64,000 nucleotides of DNA from CALLPQ01 sp964392325 (GCA_964392325.1 CAYMPJ010000010.1:1-64000), one strand, 5' to 3'; positions 50,912 through 60,642 are shown, counted from the first letter of the stretch. Notes: generated from the sequence alone by a model not told the origin. Numbers and translations are program-made.

Positions 50912-52201
50912 CTACTGAAATGGATCACGCATCAAAATCACATCTTCACGCTCAGGGCTCGTGGATACGAGCGCCACAGGCGTTTCAATGAGTTCCTCAA
51001 TTCTTCTTACATATTTTACAGCCTCGGCAGGCAGATCGGCCCATGAGCGCGCTTTTTCTGTTGATCCCTGCCATCCTTCAAGAACCTCATAAATTGGTTC
51101 AACACGGGCTTGGCGTCCCATCCCTACGGGTAGGAAATCCATCACTTGCCCATCAACTTTGTAACCAGTGCAAACTTTCAAGTCTTCAAAACCGTCAAGC
51201 ACATCAAGTTTTGTGAGAGCAATACCATGAACTCCGGAAATTTTTAGGGATTGGCGAATCAGAGCCGCATCAAACCAGCCACATCGACGTTTGCGCCCGG
51301 TAACCGTCCCAAACTCATGGCCGCGTTCACCAAGGCGTTGGCCAATTTCATCCTCGAGTTCTGTCGGAAATGGCCCCTCGCCAACACGGGTTGTGTAGGC
51401 TTTTACAATACCCAACACGTAGCCAATTGAGCCGGGCCCGATACCCGAACCCGCAGCAGCCTGACCCGAGACTGTGTTTGATGAGGTTACATAAGGGTAA
51501 GTTCCATGATCTACGTCGAGAAGTACGCCTTGCGCGCCTTCAAAAAGAATACGCTTTCCGGCTTTGTGCAGACGCTCCAACTCGCGCCAGACAGGTACAA
51601 CAAATGGCAAAATTTTCGGCGCTAGCTCTAGCAAAGGATCAATTAGGCTAGCGGCTGAAATTTCTTCGACACCAAAACCTCGGCGCAAAGCATTATGATG
51701 TACCAAGAGATTATCAATCTTGACGCGTAAGCTGTCAGGATCTGCCAGATCAACGATGTGAATGGCCCTGCGTCCAACTTTATCTTCATAGGCTGGGCCA
51801 ATTCCGCGTTTTGTGGTGCCAATTTTCACCCCATCACTGCCGCCCTCACGCAGAGCATCGAGAGATTGATGAATAGGTAAAATAAGCGTTGCGTTTTCTG
51901 CAATCATCAAACGCTCGGGCGTAATATCGACCCCTTGCTCACCGAGCCTTGACATCTCGTCGAGTAACGCAACCGGGTCAACCACCACACCATTGCCAAT
52001 AATACCAACCTTGCCGGGGCGAACCACACCGGAAGGCAAGAGAGAGAGTTTATAAACCGTTCCATCAATTACCAATGTATGGCCGGCATTATGGCCACCT
52101 TGAAAGCGCACCACCACGTCAGCGCGGGCGGAGAGCCAGTCAACCATTTTACCCTTGCCCTCATCGCCCCACTGGGCACCAATGACCGCAACATTTGCCA
52201 T
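50912..52201 (-). CDS. purA: Adenylosuccinate synthetase
   Basis: PurA joins aspartate to IMP with GTP, the first committed step to AMP. The 429-residue protein begins with AVIGAQWGDEGKGKMVDWL. It has GGHNAGHTL for IMP binding, KIGTTKRGIGPAYEDKVGRR, and GRKRRCGWFDA with TKLDVLDG. All catalytic residues I can check are in place. It stands alone on the minus strand with a 110-base AT-rich lead. Confidence 0.97.
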   Translation of the reverse strand: MANVAVIGAQWGDEGKGKMVDWLSARADVVVRFQGGHNAGHTLVIDGTVYKLSLLPSGVVRPGKVGIIGNGVVVDPVALLDEMSRLGEQGVDITPERLMIAENATLILPIHQSLDALREGGSDGVKIGTTKRGIGPAYEDKVGRRAIHIVDLADPDSLRVKIDNLLVHHNALRRGFGVEEISAASLIDPLLELAPKILPFVVPVWRELERLHKAGKRILFEGAQGVLLDVDHGTYPYVTSSNTVSGQAAAGSGIGPGSIGYVLGIVKAYTTRVGEGPFPTELEDEIGQRLGERGHEFGTVTGRKRRCGWFDAALIRQSLKISGVHGIALTKLDVLDGFEDLKVCTGYKVDGQVMDFLPVGMGRQARVEPIYEVLEGWQGSTEKARSWADLPAEAVKYVRRIEELIETPVALVSTSPEREDVILMRDPFQ

Positions 52202-52350
52202 AAATAAAACTCCAAGACATGCAAAACCGAGCGCACCATAAGAGGTTTGGTAATTAGGTCAAACCTCCCGGACGTCAAAAAATAAGATTGGTTTTACACA
52301 AGCGCCATTCGGCCAAAGCGTTTTCCTAATTTCAAATAATAAGCTGGAGG

Positions 52351-53865
52351 CTAGGGCAAGAGCGGGCGACGTGCTTCGGTATGGGTAAAAAGACGCCCAT
52401 AAAGCCCTGCGAGCACGCCATAGCTAAAGATCATCCAAAACAGATTGACCAGCACTTTAAAACCCGTCCAGCTCCAAAGGATTGTTGGCGTAATCCACGC
52501 AGCTGACACCCCGGAATTGCTCAGCCGGGTTGAGGTCACTAGCATCGCATAGGTGAGGGATACCGCCCGAAACACAACTTTGTTGAGCAGAAAATTGATA
52601 GCATATTGCATCGCATAAGTGACGATGAAAACGAGTAAAAATAAACCGATGATACGGAAAAGATTGGTGCCGCGCGATGTGATAAGATTTGCGCGCAAAC
52701 CATTAGAAAAATACATTGTCACGAATGCTGCAACAATCAATGCACACAAAACATAAATTCCGTGGTCGCTCATTACACTGATATAGTGGGCAAACACCCA
52801 ATTCCAGCCTTGCCCTAGAACTGACATGCCCGGCATTCCACTAATTTTATCGCCGAAAAAATACAGCAAGGCCCCGATCGCAAAAATTCCGATCAGAAAG
52901 AAAAAACCCTTAATATTATTTCGCACTGGTTTTGATTGTCCGATAGGTCCGGGCCGCCTCATAACCGCATAACCCGGCCAAGCAAATAAGCGCATATTCA
53001 AATAAGCCAGCAGCAAAAATAAAGAGACTGCAAAAAACGAAAAATGCCCTAATGAACCGCCCAGTTTAGGCAATAGAGAATCTACTATTGGGGGGCGCGG
53101 AAGGATCGTACTCACCATGCCCCAAAGTAGGAAAAAAACCACCATGCTCAATAAGAGCACGATCAAGACATTAAAAAGAGTTTTTCTATTTGATGTCCCC
53201 TCGCCTGCATGGCCGCCTCGCATCCGACCAAAAGCAAAATGCCGAACCATCAAAAACAAGAAAATGCTCAAAATTGGTATTGCAAGCGCCAGGATCGAAA
53301 CAGGTATTCCCAATACCCATACATTTGCTTTGTTTGTTACCAGATCGGCGATACTGGATTGGTAGACCGTATGCAAACTTTCTTCGAAGGGAAATTTAAC
53401 GTGGTCAGGTATCTCGATTTTGACCACGCTTCGCAAAATATGTTGGTTAAGCGCATTCATTGCCGCCATAAGCGGCGCAAATAAAACCAGTAAGGAGACA
53501 AAACCGCTTAGAAGAGCAGCGCGACTAAAGCGAAGATTAGCAATTCCCCATGATTGGCGAAACAATCCCTCAGGCGGTTTTTCGCCTGTAGCCGCATACC
53601 GTATTAAGGGCACCATAAATGACGCAATAATATAGAGCGAGGATATCACCACACCAATCGTCAGCGCGAACATATGCCAAGGGACCCGTTGCCATGCAAC
53701 GACCGGATAGGTCTTATATTGTTCTTGTGCGATTGTATAAAATAGAACAGTTTTAGCTTGAATAGGTTCTTCGACCAGCAAATCGAGCATGCAATAGGCC
53801 CAAACGAATTGCACGCAGAGCAATAAAATCAGCGGCAGCCAGATCAGGCGCAAGATGGTTTCCAT
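52351..53865 (-). CDS. Polytopic membrane protein of unknown function
   Basis: The 504-residue product has about nine to ten predicted membrane helices spread along its length and a periplasmic-looking loop around residues 150-190. The loops contain short charged segments (RMRGGHAGEG and RRPGPIGQSKP). I recognise no transporter or enzyme motif. A GGAGG box lies 8 bases before the ATG at 53865, which is preferred over the longer frame from 53922. It is flanked by purA and the divergent trmFO and looks like a single-gene unit. Confidence 0.7.
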   Translation of the reverse strand: METILRLIWLPLILLLCVQFVWAYCMLDLLVEEPIQAKTVLFYTIAQEQYKTYPVVAWQRVPWHMFALTIGVVISSLYIIASFMVPLIRYAATGEKPPEGLFRQSWGIANLRFSRAALLSGFVSLLVLFAPLMAAMNALNQHILRSVVKIEIPDHVKFPFEESLHTVYQSSIADLVTNKANVWVLGIPVSILALAIPILSIFLFLMVRHFAFGRMRGGHAGEGTSNRKTLFNVLIVLLLSMVVFFLLWGMVSTILPRPPIVDSLLPKLGGSLGHFSFFAVSLFLLLAYLNMRLFAWPGYAVMRRPGPIGQSKPVRNNIKGFFFLIGIFAIGALLYFFGDKISGMPGMSVLGQGWNWVFAHYISVMSDHGIYVLCALIVAAFVTMYFSNGLRANLITSRGTNLFRIIGLFLLVFIVTYAMQYAINFLLNKVVFRAVSLTYAMLVTSTRLSNSGVSAAWITPTILWSWTGFKVLVNLFWMIFSYGVLAGLYGRLFTHTEARRPLLP

Positions 53866-54070
53866 CTTACAGCCTCCGAAATTTAAGGCCTCCCCCGCTA
53901 CTGCCCATATACGCCACGCCATAGTCTAAATCACCCTACCAATTAGCCTTTGAGCTTAGTCAAAACTGGTCATTGCACAATTGTTATTATGTCACGACAG
54001 CGCTATAAACCCCTTTATTTTATGGTTAGCACCAGAAATTTTAGCCAAATAGGTAATATTGGAGAAAAAC

Positions 54071-55483
54071 TTGGGTACGATACACATCATAGGTGCAGGT
54101 CTGGCCGGGTCTGAAGCTGCTTGGCAAGCGGCAAATCGCGGTGCACAAGTGATACTTCACGAGATGCGACCGGTTCGCAAAACCGACGCCCATCAGGGGG
54201 ATGGCCTCGCTGAACTGGTCTGTTCAAATTCCTTTCGCTCCGATGATGCGCAAAATAATGCTGTCGGCTTGATCCATGAGGAAATGCGCCGATGCGACTC
54301 GTTGATCATGGCGTGCGCAGATACAAATCAGGTTCCTGCCGGCGGTGCACTGGCCGTTGATCGGGAGGCTTTTTCAGATGCTGTAACCCACAAGATTAAC
54401 GCTCACCCCAATATCACCATAGAGCGCGAAGAGATCACCGCTTTGCCCCCTCCTGATTGGGATAATGTTATTATAGCCACCGGCCCGCTTACCTCTCCCG
54501 ACCTTGCCAACACCATTCATTCTTTGACCGGTGAAACCGCCCTTGCCTTCTTCGACGCGATTGCGCCGATCGTTTACAAAGACTCTATCGACTTTGATAA
54601 AGCATGGTTTCAATCGCGTTACGATAAAGTTGGACCGGGCGGAGATGGCGCGGATTATATCAACTGTCCACTTGATGAAGACCAGTATAAAGCTTTTATT
54701 TCGGCTCTAAATGAGGGTGAGAAAACAGAATTTAAAGAGTGGGAAAAAGACACGCCCTATTTCGAGGCCTGTCTCCCTATAGAAGTGATGGCCGAACGCG
54801 GGCCCGAGACATTGCGCTTTGGCCCCATGAAACCGGTTGGGCTAACAAACCCCCATGCACCCGACAAAAAACCCTATGCGATTGTTCAACTGCGCCAGGA
54901 CAATAAGATTGGTACACTGTATAATATGGTGGGCTTTCAAACCAAGTTGAAATATGGCGCTCAGGCCGAAATTATCCGGATGATCCCCGGCCTGGAGAAA
55001 GCCGAATTTGCCCGCCTTGGCGGTATTCATCGCAATACATTTTTAAACAGCCCCATTCTGCTCGATGATCGCTTACGTTTGAAAACTGAGCCCCGTCTTC
55101 GCTTTGCTGGACAGATTACAGGTGTTGAAGGTTATGTGGAAAGTGCTGCGATTGGTTTATTGGCCGGTTGCTTGGCCGCGTGCGACGCTGGCTATTGTGA
55201 TTTCACGCCGCCTCCCGAACAAACTGCGCTGGGTGCATTGATTGGCCATATTACTGGCGGGCATCTGGTCCAGAATAGTAAATCGACATTTCAACCGATG
55301 AATGTCAATTTTGGCCTGTTCCCGGAAATTGCCGCGCCGCGTACCGACGAAAATGGAAAAAGATTGCGCGGGAAAGAAAAGGGCCGGGCGAAAAAGCGAT
55401 TACAGTCGGCTAGAGCGCTTGAGGCCTTATCAGAGTGGCAAAGCCTTCAAGACCAGTCTAATCAGCCTGCTTCATCTTCATAA
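54071..55483 (+). CDS. trmFO: Folate-dependent tRNA (uracil-5-)-methyltransferase TrmFO
   Basis: TrmFO makes m5U54 in the tRNA T-loop using methylene-THF and FADH2. It has the FAD motif IHIIGAGLAGSEAAW and the highly conserved LVCSNSFRSD block, with a catalytic Cys. GGALAVDRE and the C-terminal GQITGVEGYVESAA follow. The most likely start is the TTG at 54071, since GGAG lies 6-9 bases upstream; the frame extends to another TTG at 54059. It overlaps the convergent yacG gene by 22 bases at the 3' end. Confidence 0.94.
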   Translation: MGTIHIIGAGLAGSEAAWQAANRGAQVILHEMRPVRKTDAHQGDGLAELVCSNSFRSDDAQNNAVGLIHEEMRRCDSLIMACADTNQVPAGGALAVDREAFSDAVTHKINAHPNITIEREEITALPPPDWDNVIIATGPLTSPDLANTIHSLTGETALAFFDAIAPIVYKDSIDFDKAWFQSRYDKVGPGGDGADYINCPLDEDQYKAFISALNEGEKTEFKEWEKDTPYFEACLPIEVMAERGPETLRFGPMKPVGLTNPHAPDKKPYAIVQLRQDNKIGTLYNMVGFQTKLKYGAQAEIIRMIPGLEKAEFARLGGIHRNTFLNSPILLDDRLRLKTEPRLRFAGQITGVEGYVESAAIGLLAGCLAACDAGYCDFTPPPEQTALGALIGHITGGHLVQNSKSTFQPMNVNFGLFPEIAAPRTDENGKRLRGKEKGRAKKRLQSARALEALSEWQSLQDQSNQPASSS

Positions 55484-55635
55484 CCATCATCTTCTACTGC
55501 GGGGATTGCATATGACCCTGAGAGCCAACGGTGCAAATCAACATCAGAACACCTTTTTGAACAGAAGGGATGATAATCTTGCTCTGCCGGTTTTTTGCAG
55601 ATCGGGCATGTTTCCGCTTTTTTAGAATTTTTCAT
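55462..55635 (-). CDS. yacG: DNA gyrase inhibitor YacG
   Basis: This 57-residue zinc-binding protein has CPIC near the start, then FCSKRC, giving the Cys4 zinc site, followed by DLHRWLSGSYAIP, which is typical of YacG. The acidic tail is common. The start at 55635 overlaps the end of the rng gene, and a longer frame from 55647 is possible. It closes the UPF0262-LMW phosphatase-infA-maf-rng-yacG cluster. Confidence 0.92.
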   Translation of the reverse strand: MKNSKKAETCPICKKPAEQDYHPFCSKRCSDVDLHRWLSGSYAIPAVEDDGYEDEAG

Positions 55636-56818
55636 TAAAAACCACACTGTTATTTTTTAGGTCTTTGTCCATATGGAGAGTAATGCGCGCACCATAATTT
55701 TCTTCAACGCGCTCCCCCCATTGGGGATTGGCTTTATAGATCTCATCGATATCTGATGAAATCAAAAGTTCAAATTTTTGCCCCGGCTGCGCGCGAAGCC
55801 GTACCTCTAATTCACTTAAGCCGTGACGCAATGTAAAATCGGGTGTAAAAGCGCGCGCCTTAATCACGCCGCCTGCACTTGGCCGGGTAAATTGCTCAAG
55901 TAGAGAGGGCTTGTTGCGCGGCAGAGAAAAACAAAACAATCCCGAAGGTGTCCATCCCGCACGGCCAAAACCGGGCAAAGCTTTCATCTGTCCACGCAAC
56001 CAGCTATCGAATTTACTCTGAACGGGTTTGGGCATTGGCAGAAAATCAATCGCGATCTGCCCCCCAATCATACGCAATTGCAACTGGCGTATAATCGAAA
56101 TTAATGCCTCGCGGTTGAGCTTTTCGTTAAGACGGTTACGCGATGGCGCGCCCATTGCTGCGCTATCAATATCAATAGCAGTCAATGCTTCCGATTGATC
56201 TATTGTTATAACACCGCCTGAAGGCAAAGTAAGGCTTGGCGAGAAGAATTCATCAAGATCGCGGCAGATATCATCAAAGCAGGATGGCTCAAACCGGCAA
56301 TGCGTTGCGAGAGCAAGAGAGGGATTATTAAGTTTTAATTTTTCAAAACCAGCTTTTGCAATCCCTGATGTAAAAACACAGTCCCCTAACGCACCAGTCA
56401 TTCCGTCGGTAAGCCAATCAAAAGCATCCAACAAAGGATCTTGTGTAGGGTTTAAGCTTGCAGGGTCATTATTTTCCTTGGCGTCAACAAGATTTTTTTT
56501 CAGGCGCACTCTGGGTAATTTTCCAAACCGCGCCATGTGCGTTACTTCCACCTCAACCAAAGCACCGATAGACGGGACAGGATCATCAGCCTTCAAATCA
56601 ATATAACCGACCATATCCCCCGGCAACTGAACATATCCCGATTTCATCTCTCTACTGAGCGATTGCACACGCCCACGATAGATGTGGCCAATAAGGGCAT
56701 GGCCGCAATGGGTTTCATCTCCGCGTGCTGGCCCAAACCAGATGCGCCCCACCTCATCATCTTCAATCAAGGCTGCCCGGGTCATGGCGCAACCACTATC
56801 GATTACGAGTTGCGCCAT
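55622..56818 (-). CDS. rng: RNase E/G-family protein, short alphaproteobacterial form
   Basis: The 398-residue product has an N-terminal S1-like domain (GHIYRGRVQSLSREMKSGYVQL, listed as residues 44-65) and an RNase E/G core. In the core DQSEALTAIDIDS, Asp216 matches catalytic Asp303 of E. coli RNase E, residue 218 is Asp where Asn305 is expected, and Asp258 in AIDFLPM matches Asp346. The zinc-link CPxCxG motif is absent. Position between maf and yacG is conserved in many alphaproteobacteria. It overlaps maf by 16 bases and yacG by 14. Confidence 0.85.
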   Translation of the reverse strand: MAQLVIDSGCAMTRAALIEDDEVGRIWFGPARGDETHCGHALIGHIYRGRVQSLSREMKSGYVQLPGDMVGYIDLKADDPVPSIGALVEVEVTHMARFGKLPRVRLKKNLVDAKENNDPASLNPTQDPLLDAFDWLTDGMTGALGDCVFTSGIAKAGFEKLKLNNPSLALATHCRFEPSCFDDICRDLDEFFSPSLTLPSGGVITIDQSEALTAIDIDSAAMGAPSRNRLNEKLNREALISIIRQLQLRMIGGQIAIDFLPMPKPVQSKFDSWLRGQMKALPGFGRAGWTPSGLFCFSLPRNKPSLLEQFTRPSAGGVIKARAFTPDFTLRHGLSELEVRLRAQPGQKFELLISSDIDEIYKANPQWGERVEENYGARITLHMDKDLKNNSVVFNEKF

Positions 56819-57471
56819 CCAGCACCCATCAGTAAGTTTGCCGTCTCATAAACCGGAAGCCCGACAACATTCGAATAAGAGCCGCTCAGAGAAATAATAT
56901 GTTGTTCAAAGCGTCCTTGAATGCCATAGCCCCCCGCCTTACCGTTCCATTCACCGCTTTCTAAATAATCAAGAATATGTTCCTCGCTGAGACGGCGTAC
57001 CTTCACACGGGTCTCGACAATTCGAACCGCACGGCGTCCCTCATCTGCTGCGCCATGTGGGCTTATCAAACATACGCCGGTATAGACACGATGCGATCGC
57101 CCGGAAAGCAACTCAAGACACGATCTGGCTGTATCAATATCTTCCGCCTTGGGCAAAATACGCGCACCAACACTCACCACCGTATCAGCGCCGAGCACAA
57201 ATGCATCCGGCTTTTGATCGGCAATCACCTTGGCCTTCCCCACCGCCATTCGCCGGGCATAATCTCTCACGCCCTCACCCCTTCCCTTGGGAAAGGTTAA
57301 AGGCGTCTCGTCAATATCTGCAGGGATAATGGCGTCAGGGATGACATCTATCTGCCCGAGCAAATCTTTCCTACGCGGACTTGCGCTCGCTAAAATCAAG
57401 GGCGCAGAGCGGCCTTGACCTTTTGCAGACTTATTTGAAGCGATAGGTGATGCGCCCTTTAGTAAGGTCAT
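56803..57471 (-). CDS. maf: Maf/YceF-type nucleoside triphosphate pyrophosphatase
   Basis: Maf proteins hydrolyse modified or excess dNTPs and UTP. LILASASPRRKDLL at the core start is the family signature, with VLGADTVVSV and the catalytic region FEQHIISLSGSYSNVVGLP following. The ATG at 57471 lies inside infA with a 41-base overlap. The first 25 residues are non-conserved, so a later start is possible. It is coupled to rng downstream. Confidence 0.93.
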   Translation of the reverse strand: MTLLKGASPIASNKSAKGQGRSAPLILASASPRRKDLLGQIDVIPDAIIPADIDETPLTFPKGRGEGVRDYARRMAVGKAKVIADQKPDAFVLGADTVVSVGARILPKAEDIDTARSCLELLSGRSHRVYTGVCLISPHGAADEGRRAVRIVETRVKVRRLSEEHILDYLESGEWNGKAGGYGIQGRFEQHIISLSGSYSNVVGLPVYETANLLMGAGWRNS

Positions 57472-57649
57472 AAGGGGTCATCTCAACCAGGACTTTATCA
57501 CCCGCCAGCACCCGAATACGGTTTTTCCGCATTTTGCCAGCTGTATGGGCAATGATTTCATGTTCATTCTCGAGCTTTACCCGAAACGTAGCATTGGGAA
57601 GAAGTTCCTCCACCGTGCCCTCAAACTCAAGAAGTTCTTCTTTCGCCAT
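57431..57649 (-). CDS. infA: Translation initiation factor IF-1
   Basis: The 72-residue S1/OB-fold protein is almost canonical: it starts MAKEELLEFEGTVEE, continues with RVKLENEHEIIAHTAGKMRK, and ends RITYRFK. IF-1 binds the ribosomal A site during initiation. Position upstream of maf and rng is typical of alphaproteobacteria. Confidence 0.97.
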   Translation of the reverse strand: MAKEELLEFEGTVEELLPNATFRVKLENEHEIIAHTAGKMRKNRIRVLAGDKVLVEMTPYDLTKGRITYRFK

Positions 57650-57758
57650 TACTGGCCAGCTCCTGTTATCATCGTCATATTCCTATCTGTTCATTCTAAC
57701 CCCGGAAGAGGGTAGGAAAAGCTCTAAATGCTCATCAATGCACGTAAAATCAAGCCCT

Positions 57759-58184
57759 TTAGCTTTGATGGGAAAAACGTTGCTTTATTTTCTCGCCAAT
57801 CTCATCTCGTACATCGCGATAGGCCGCTAATAAAGTATCGAAATTCCCGCTCTCACTAGATGGATTCCCTACATCCCAAAATTCTATTTTTTCGGAAGGG
57901 AGGAGTTTTCGAACCTCCCCGGCAGCTTCTGCAGTCATCACGACGACCAGATCAAAGCCATCTAAATTAACGTCCTGCAGGCGTTTTGTAGCATAGTCTT
58001 CAAGAGTAATGTCAACCTCTCCAAGAACCCGCTCGGTTAGCGGGTCCAGCCAACCGCTATAAACCCCCGCAGAATCTGCAATGATTCCATCCGGAGCTAA
58101 AGTCGCCATCAAAGCCGCGGCCATAGGGGAGCGAATTGAGTTCATATTACAGATAAAAAGGATCGATTTCACACTTTCAGGCAT
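57759..58184 (-). CDS. Low-molecular-weight protein tyrosine phosphatase-like protein
   Basis: This protein of about 141 residues has the LMW-PTP CX5R loop near the N-terminus (ICNMNSIRSP) and a downstream Asp-Pro-like acid region (FWDVGNPSSES). The ATG at 58184 has AGGAAG 5 bases upstream. It could act on phosphotyrosine or serve as an arsenate reductase; the gene context (UPF0262 and infA) does not settle this. It follows the UPF0262 gene by 9 bases. Confidence 0.85.
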   Translation of the reverse strand: MPESVKSILFICNMNSIRSPMAAALMATLAPDGIIADSAGVYSGWLDPLTERVLGEVDITLEDYATKRLQDVNLDGFDLVVVMTAEAAGEVRKLLPSEKIEFWDVGNPSSESGNFDTLLAAYRDVRDEIGEKIKQRFSHQS

Positions 58185-58193
58185 TGTCACTTC

Positions 58194-58694
58194 CTAACGC
58201 ATGTGAAAACTGCAAATCAGCGTAAAAAGCCGCCGCGCAGTATTATGGTCAATTACAATCTTGTCTTTCAGACGCTCTCGCAAAATATCTGATCCTTCAT
58301 TGTGCATGGCCCGGCGGGCCATATCAACCGTTTCAATTTGCGCTGGCGCAGCATTACGGATGGCATCATGATAACTGCCACATAACAGAAAATAGTCTTT
58401 TATGGTCTTGCGAAGGGGCATAAGTGAGAGATGCACTGCCCCGACTTTTTCACCGCCATCGCGACAAACCTCAAACACCAGACGGCGTTCAATGATTGAA
58501 AGGCAAAGCTCAAATGGACCCTCACCTGCACCAACCGGGCTAAAAAAATTCTCTTCCAGCATATCATAAATAGCGATCTTGCGTTCATATTCAATATCGG
58601 CATTCGCACGCGCTAAAGAGGTTTCATCAAGATCTATCTTGATGATCCGGTTTTTCATATCCTTTTGAGTATTCTCGTCACTCGCCATAATCAT
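58194..58694 (-). CDS. UPF0262 family protein
   Basis: The 166-residue product matches the alphaproteobacterial UPF0262 family: RIIKIDLDETSLARANADIEYERKIAIYDMLEENFF over about residues 15-50, GPFELCLSIIERRLVFEV, and the C-terminal DHNTARRLFTLICSFHMR. No catalytic motif is evident. An ATG at 58688 is an alternative start. The family's function is unknown, but its linkage to infA and the LMW phosphatase is widespread in the class. Confidence 0.88.
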   Translation of the reverse strand: MIMASDENTQKDMKNRIIKIDLDETSLARANADIEYERKIAIYDMLEENFFSPVGAGEGPFELCLSIIERRLVFEVCRDGGEKVGAVHLSLMPLRKTIKDYFLLCGSYHDAIRNAAPAQIETVDMARRAMHNEGSDILRERLKDKIVIDHNTARRLFTLICSFHMR

Positions 58695-58743
58695 TGCTTG
58701 TACCCGTTAGCGGGCCATGCGCAAAGGGGCAATTCTAGCCAAT

Positions 58744-59742
58744 TTAATTGCTGGTCACGGTTCCCTGACAGAAGGAGTGACACCACTCACTCACATAGTC
58801 ATAGACCTGCTCGCGGTCACGCTCATTAAACAGCTCATGGCGCATTTCCGGGAAAATCTTACTACTTATGCGCTTGGCCCCCGCCTCCGTCAGACGTTTT
58901 TCCAATTCGGCCACAGACGCTCCATTGGCGGTCGAACTATCATGACTACCTGACATCATTAAAACCGGCATATCTGATCGCAAAGATTTCAGCCGGGCAT
59001 CTTTATATGTTTTTGCAAGACCTTTTGAGAGTTCCACAGCAAAATTCACTGTCGGCGGCCAACCACATTCCGGGTCTGCGAGATATTTATCAACTTCATC
59101 TTCGTCCCGTGATAACCAGTCATAAGCAGTGCGTGCTGGCTTGTAAGGCTTATTGAGTGGGTCCCATGCCAGTTTTTGGAACAAAGTACTTATACTCTCT
59201 GGCTCTTTAAAGGCCGCTTCCATTTTCAAAAGAGATTGCAATACTGGCATCGCTGAATTTTTTTGCAGAACCGGGCCGCTAAGCAATAATCCATCTGCAC
59301 AAACAGGATCACGCAAAAGCATCTCGAAGGCCACAACCGCCCCCATTGAATGCCCGGCTAGAATGAAAGGAAGCTCTTGCCCCCCATGGTCGTTTTCTAG
59401 TTTTGGTATTGCACCTTTTATGTGAGCCCCCAAAGCAAGTGCGTCCTCAATCACGAGGTTCCAGCCATCTTCTCCAAAAACATGTGAGGGGATCCCGGGG
59501 ACTGATGTCGCCCCGTGACCGCGATGATCATGAGCAAAAACATGAAACCCTTGCGCGCTCATTGTTTGAGCAAACTCTAAATAACGTTCACTATGCTCCG
59601 CAGCACCATGATTTATATGGATAATACCTTTTACAGGCGGTGACGCTTTCATATGGCGTACACAAAGTTCCGCTCCCGAAGGGGCAATAAAAGTCTGGGT
59701 TGAAAAATCCCCCGCTGCCAGAATATCGTTTTGAGTATTCAT
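58744..59742 (-). CDS. Alpha/beta hydrolase, monoacylglycerol lipase/lysophospholipase type
   Basis: The 332-residue protein resembles PldB/monoglyceride lipases. INHGAAEHSERYLEFAQ provides the HG oxyanion motif, VFAHDHRGHG follows, and the nucleophile elbow is AGHSMGA. A late Asp in MMSGSHDSS and His in EMRHELFNE would complete the triad. No signal peptide is seen. Substrates may be monoacylglycerols or lysophospholipids, which fits the fatty-acid genes nearby. It is divergent from the CPxC-motif gene. Confidence 0.85.
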   Translation of the reverse strand: MNTQNDILAAGDFSTQTFIAPSGAELCVRHMKASPPVKGIIHINHGAAEHSERYLEFAQTMSAQGFHVFAHDHRGHGATSVPGIPSHVFGEDGWNLVIEDALALGAHIKGAIPKLENDHGGQELPFILAGHSMGAVVAFEMLLRDPVCADGLLLSGPVLQKNSAMPVLQSLLKMEAAFKEPESISTLFQKLAWDPLNKPYKPARTAYDWLSRDEDEVDKYLADPECGWPPTVNFAVELSKGLAKTYKDARLKSLRSDMPVLMMSGSHDSSTANGASVAELEKRLTEAGAKRISSKIFPEMRHELFNERDREQVYDYVSEWCHSFCQGTVTSN

Positions 59743-59800
59743 AATCGCCCGCTATATTTTTTCTAATCCTAAGCGGCAAAGCCCTCTATAACAAATACAA

Positions 59801-60514
59801 ATGCCATTTCAAAACCGTGTAACACCATTTTCATCGATAGAAGTCAGCCCAAATAGAGGGTTGTTTATGGGCAATCGCGGGATTTTACACAATGAAGATC
59901 AGCAGCTGATTACCCAAAAGTGGCGCCACAAGACGTGGGTAACTTGCGCCTTGCGGCATACAGATAAAAAGGGGCAGTCTTGGCATCGCAAAATTATGCA
60001 GCCTGGCAATTATACTGAATTATTCTTTCTTGATGAAGCAACTGCGCTCAGCGCTGGTCATCGCCCCTGCGCCCTTTGTCGGCGTGAGAATTATAACAAA
60101 TTCAGGCAAGCCCTGGGAGATCACTATTCATCAGCAAAAGCCCTTGATGAGATCCTCCACGCAGAGCGGACAAGGCTGATTGAACAAAAATCATCTACGA
60201 CGCCCCCATATCCGAAATATGCCCTTAAAGACCTCCCCGATGGTGTGATAATATTACGGTCAAGCCTCCTTGAAAACGACCTTTCAAATGCGCCTGACCC
60301 CCCAATTGATTGGTTCAAAAATGGTCCATGGCTCAAAAATGGCGGCTTCCTCATGGGTTGGACCCATAATGGCTATCAAAACCGTATCCACGCGACAGAT
60401 GAGTATGTTCGGGTATTAACACCGGAAACCATTATCAAGGCCCTCAAGGGAGGCTATAAGCCTGTGATTCATCCCTCCGGCACACCTCACCCTCGCTCAC
60501 AAAACCATCAATAG
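59801..60514 (+). CDS. Conserved protein with GHRPCxxC motif
   Basis: The 237-residue product has a conserved-looking start (NRVTPFSSIEVSPNRGLF), MGNRGILHN, and WRHKTWVTCAL. A central segment, LDEATALSAGHRPCALCRRE, contains CxxC and resembles the Ada N-terminal zinc-site sequence FRPCxRC. I recognise it as a conserved hypothetical family but know no function. An internal ATG at 59867 has a good GAGGG box, while the ATG at 59801 has none. The conserved block before residue 23 argues for the longer form. Confidence 0.65.
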   Translation: MPFQNRVTPFSSIEVSPNRGLFMGNRGILHNEDQQLITQKWRHKTWVTCALRHTDKKGQSWHRKIMQPGNYTELFFLDEATALSAGHRPCALCRRENYNKFRQALGDHYSSAKALDEILHAERTRLIEQKSSTTPPYPKYALKDLPDGVIILRSSLLENDLSNAPDPPIDWFKNGPWLKNGGFLMGWTHNGYQNRIHATDEYVRVLTPETIIKALKGGYKPVIHPSGTPHPRSQNHQ

Positions 60515-60642
60515 CAGTTGGTAATATTGACCTGACTCACCTTCATCACTTAATGATTTCGACAGATTAATCATTAGGTCTTCAAGACACGCCAACACCA
60601 GTAAAGCCTGTTGAAGCGCCCTCTAATCAAAGGAACACAACT

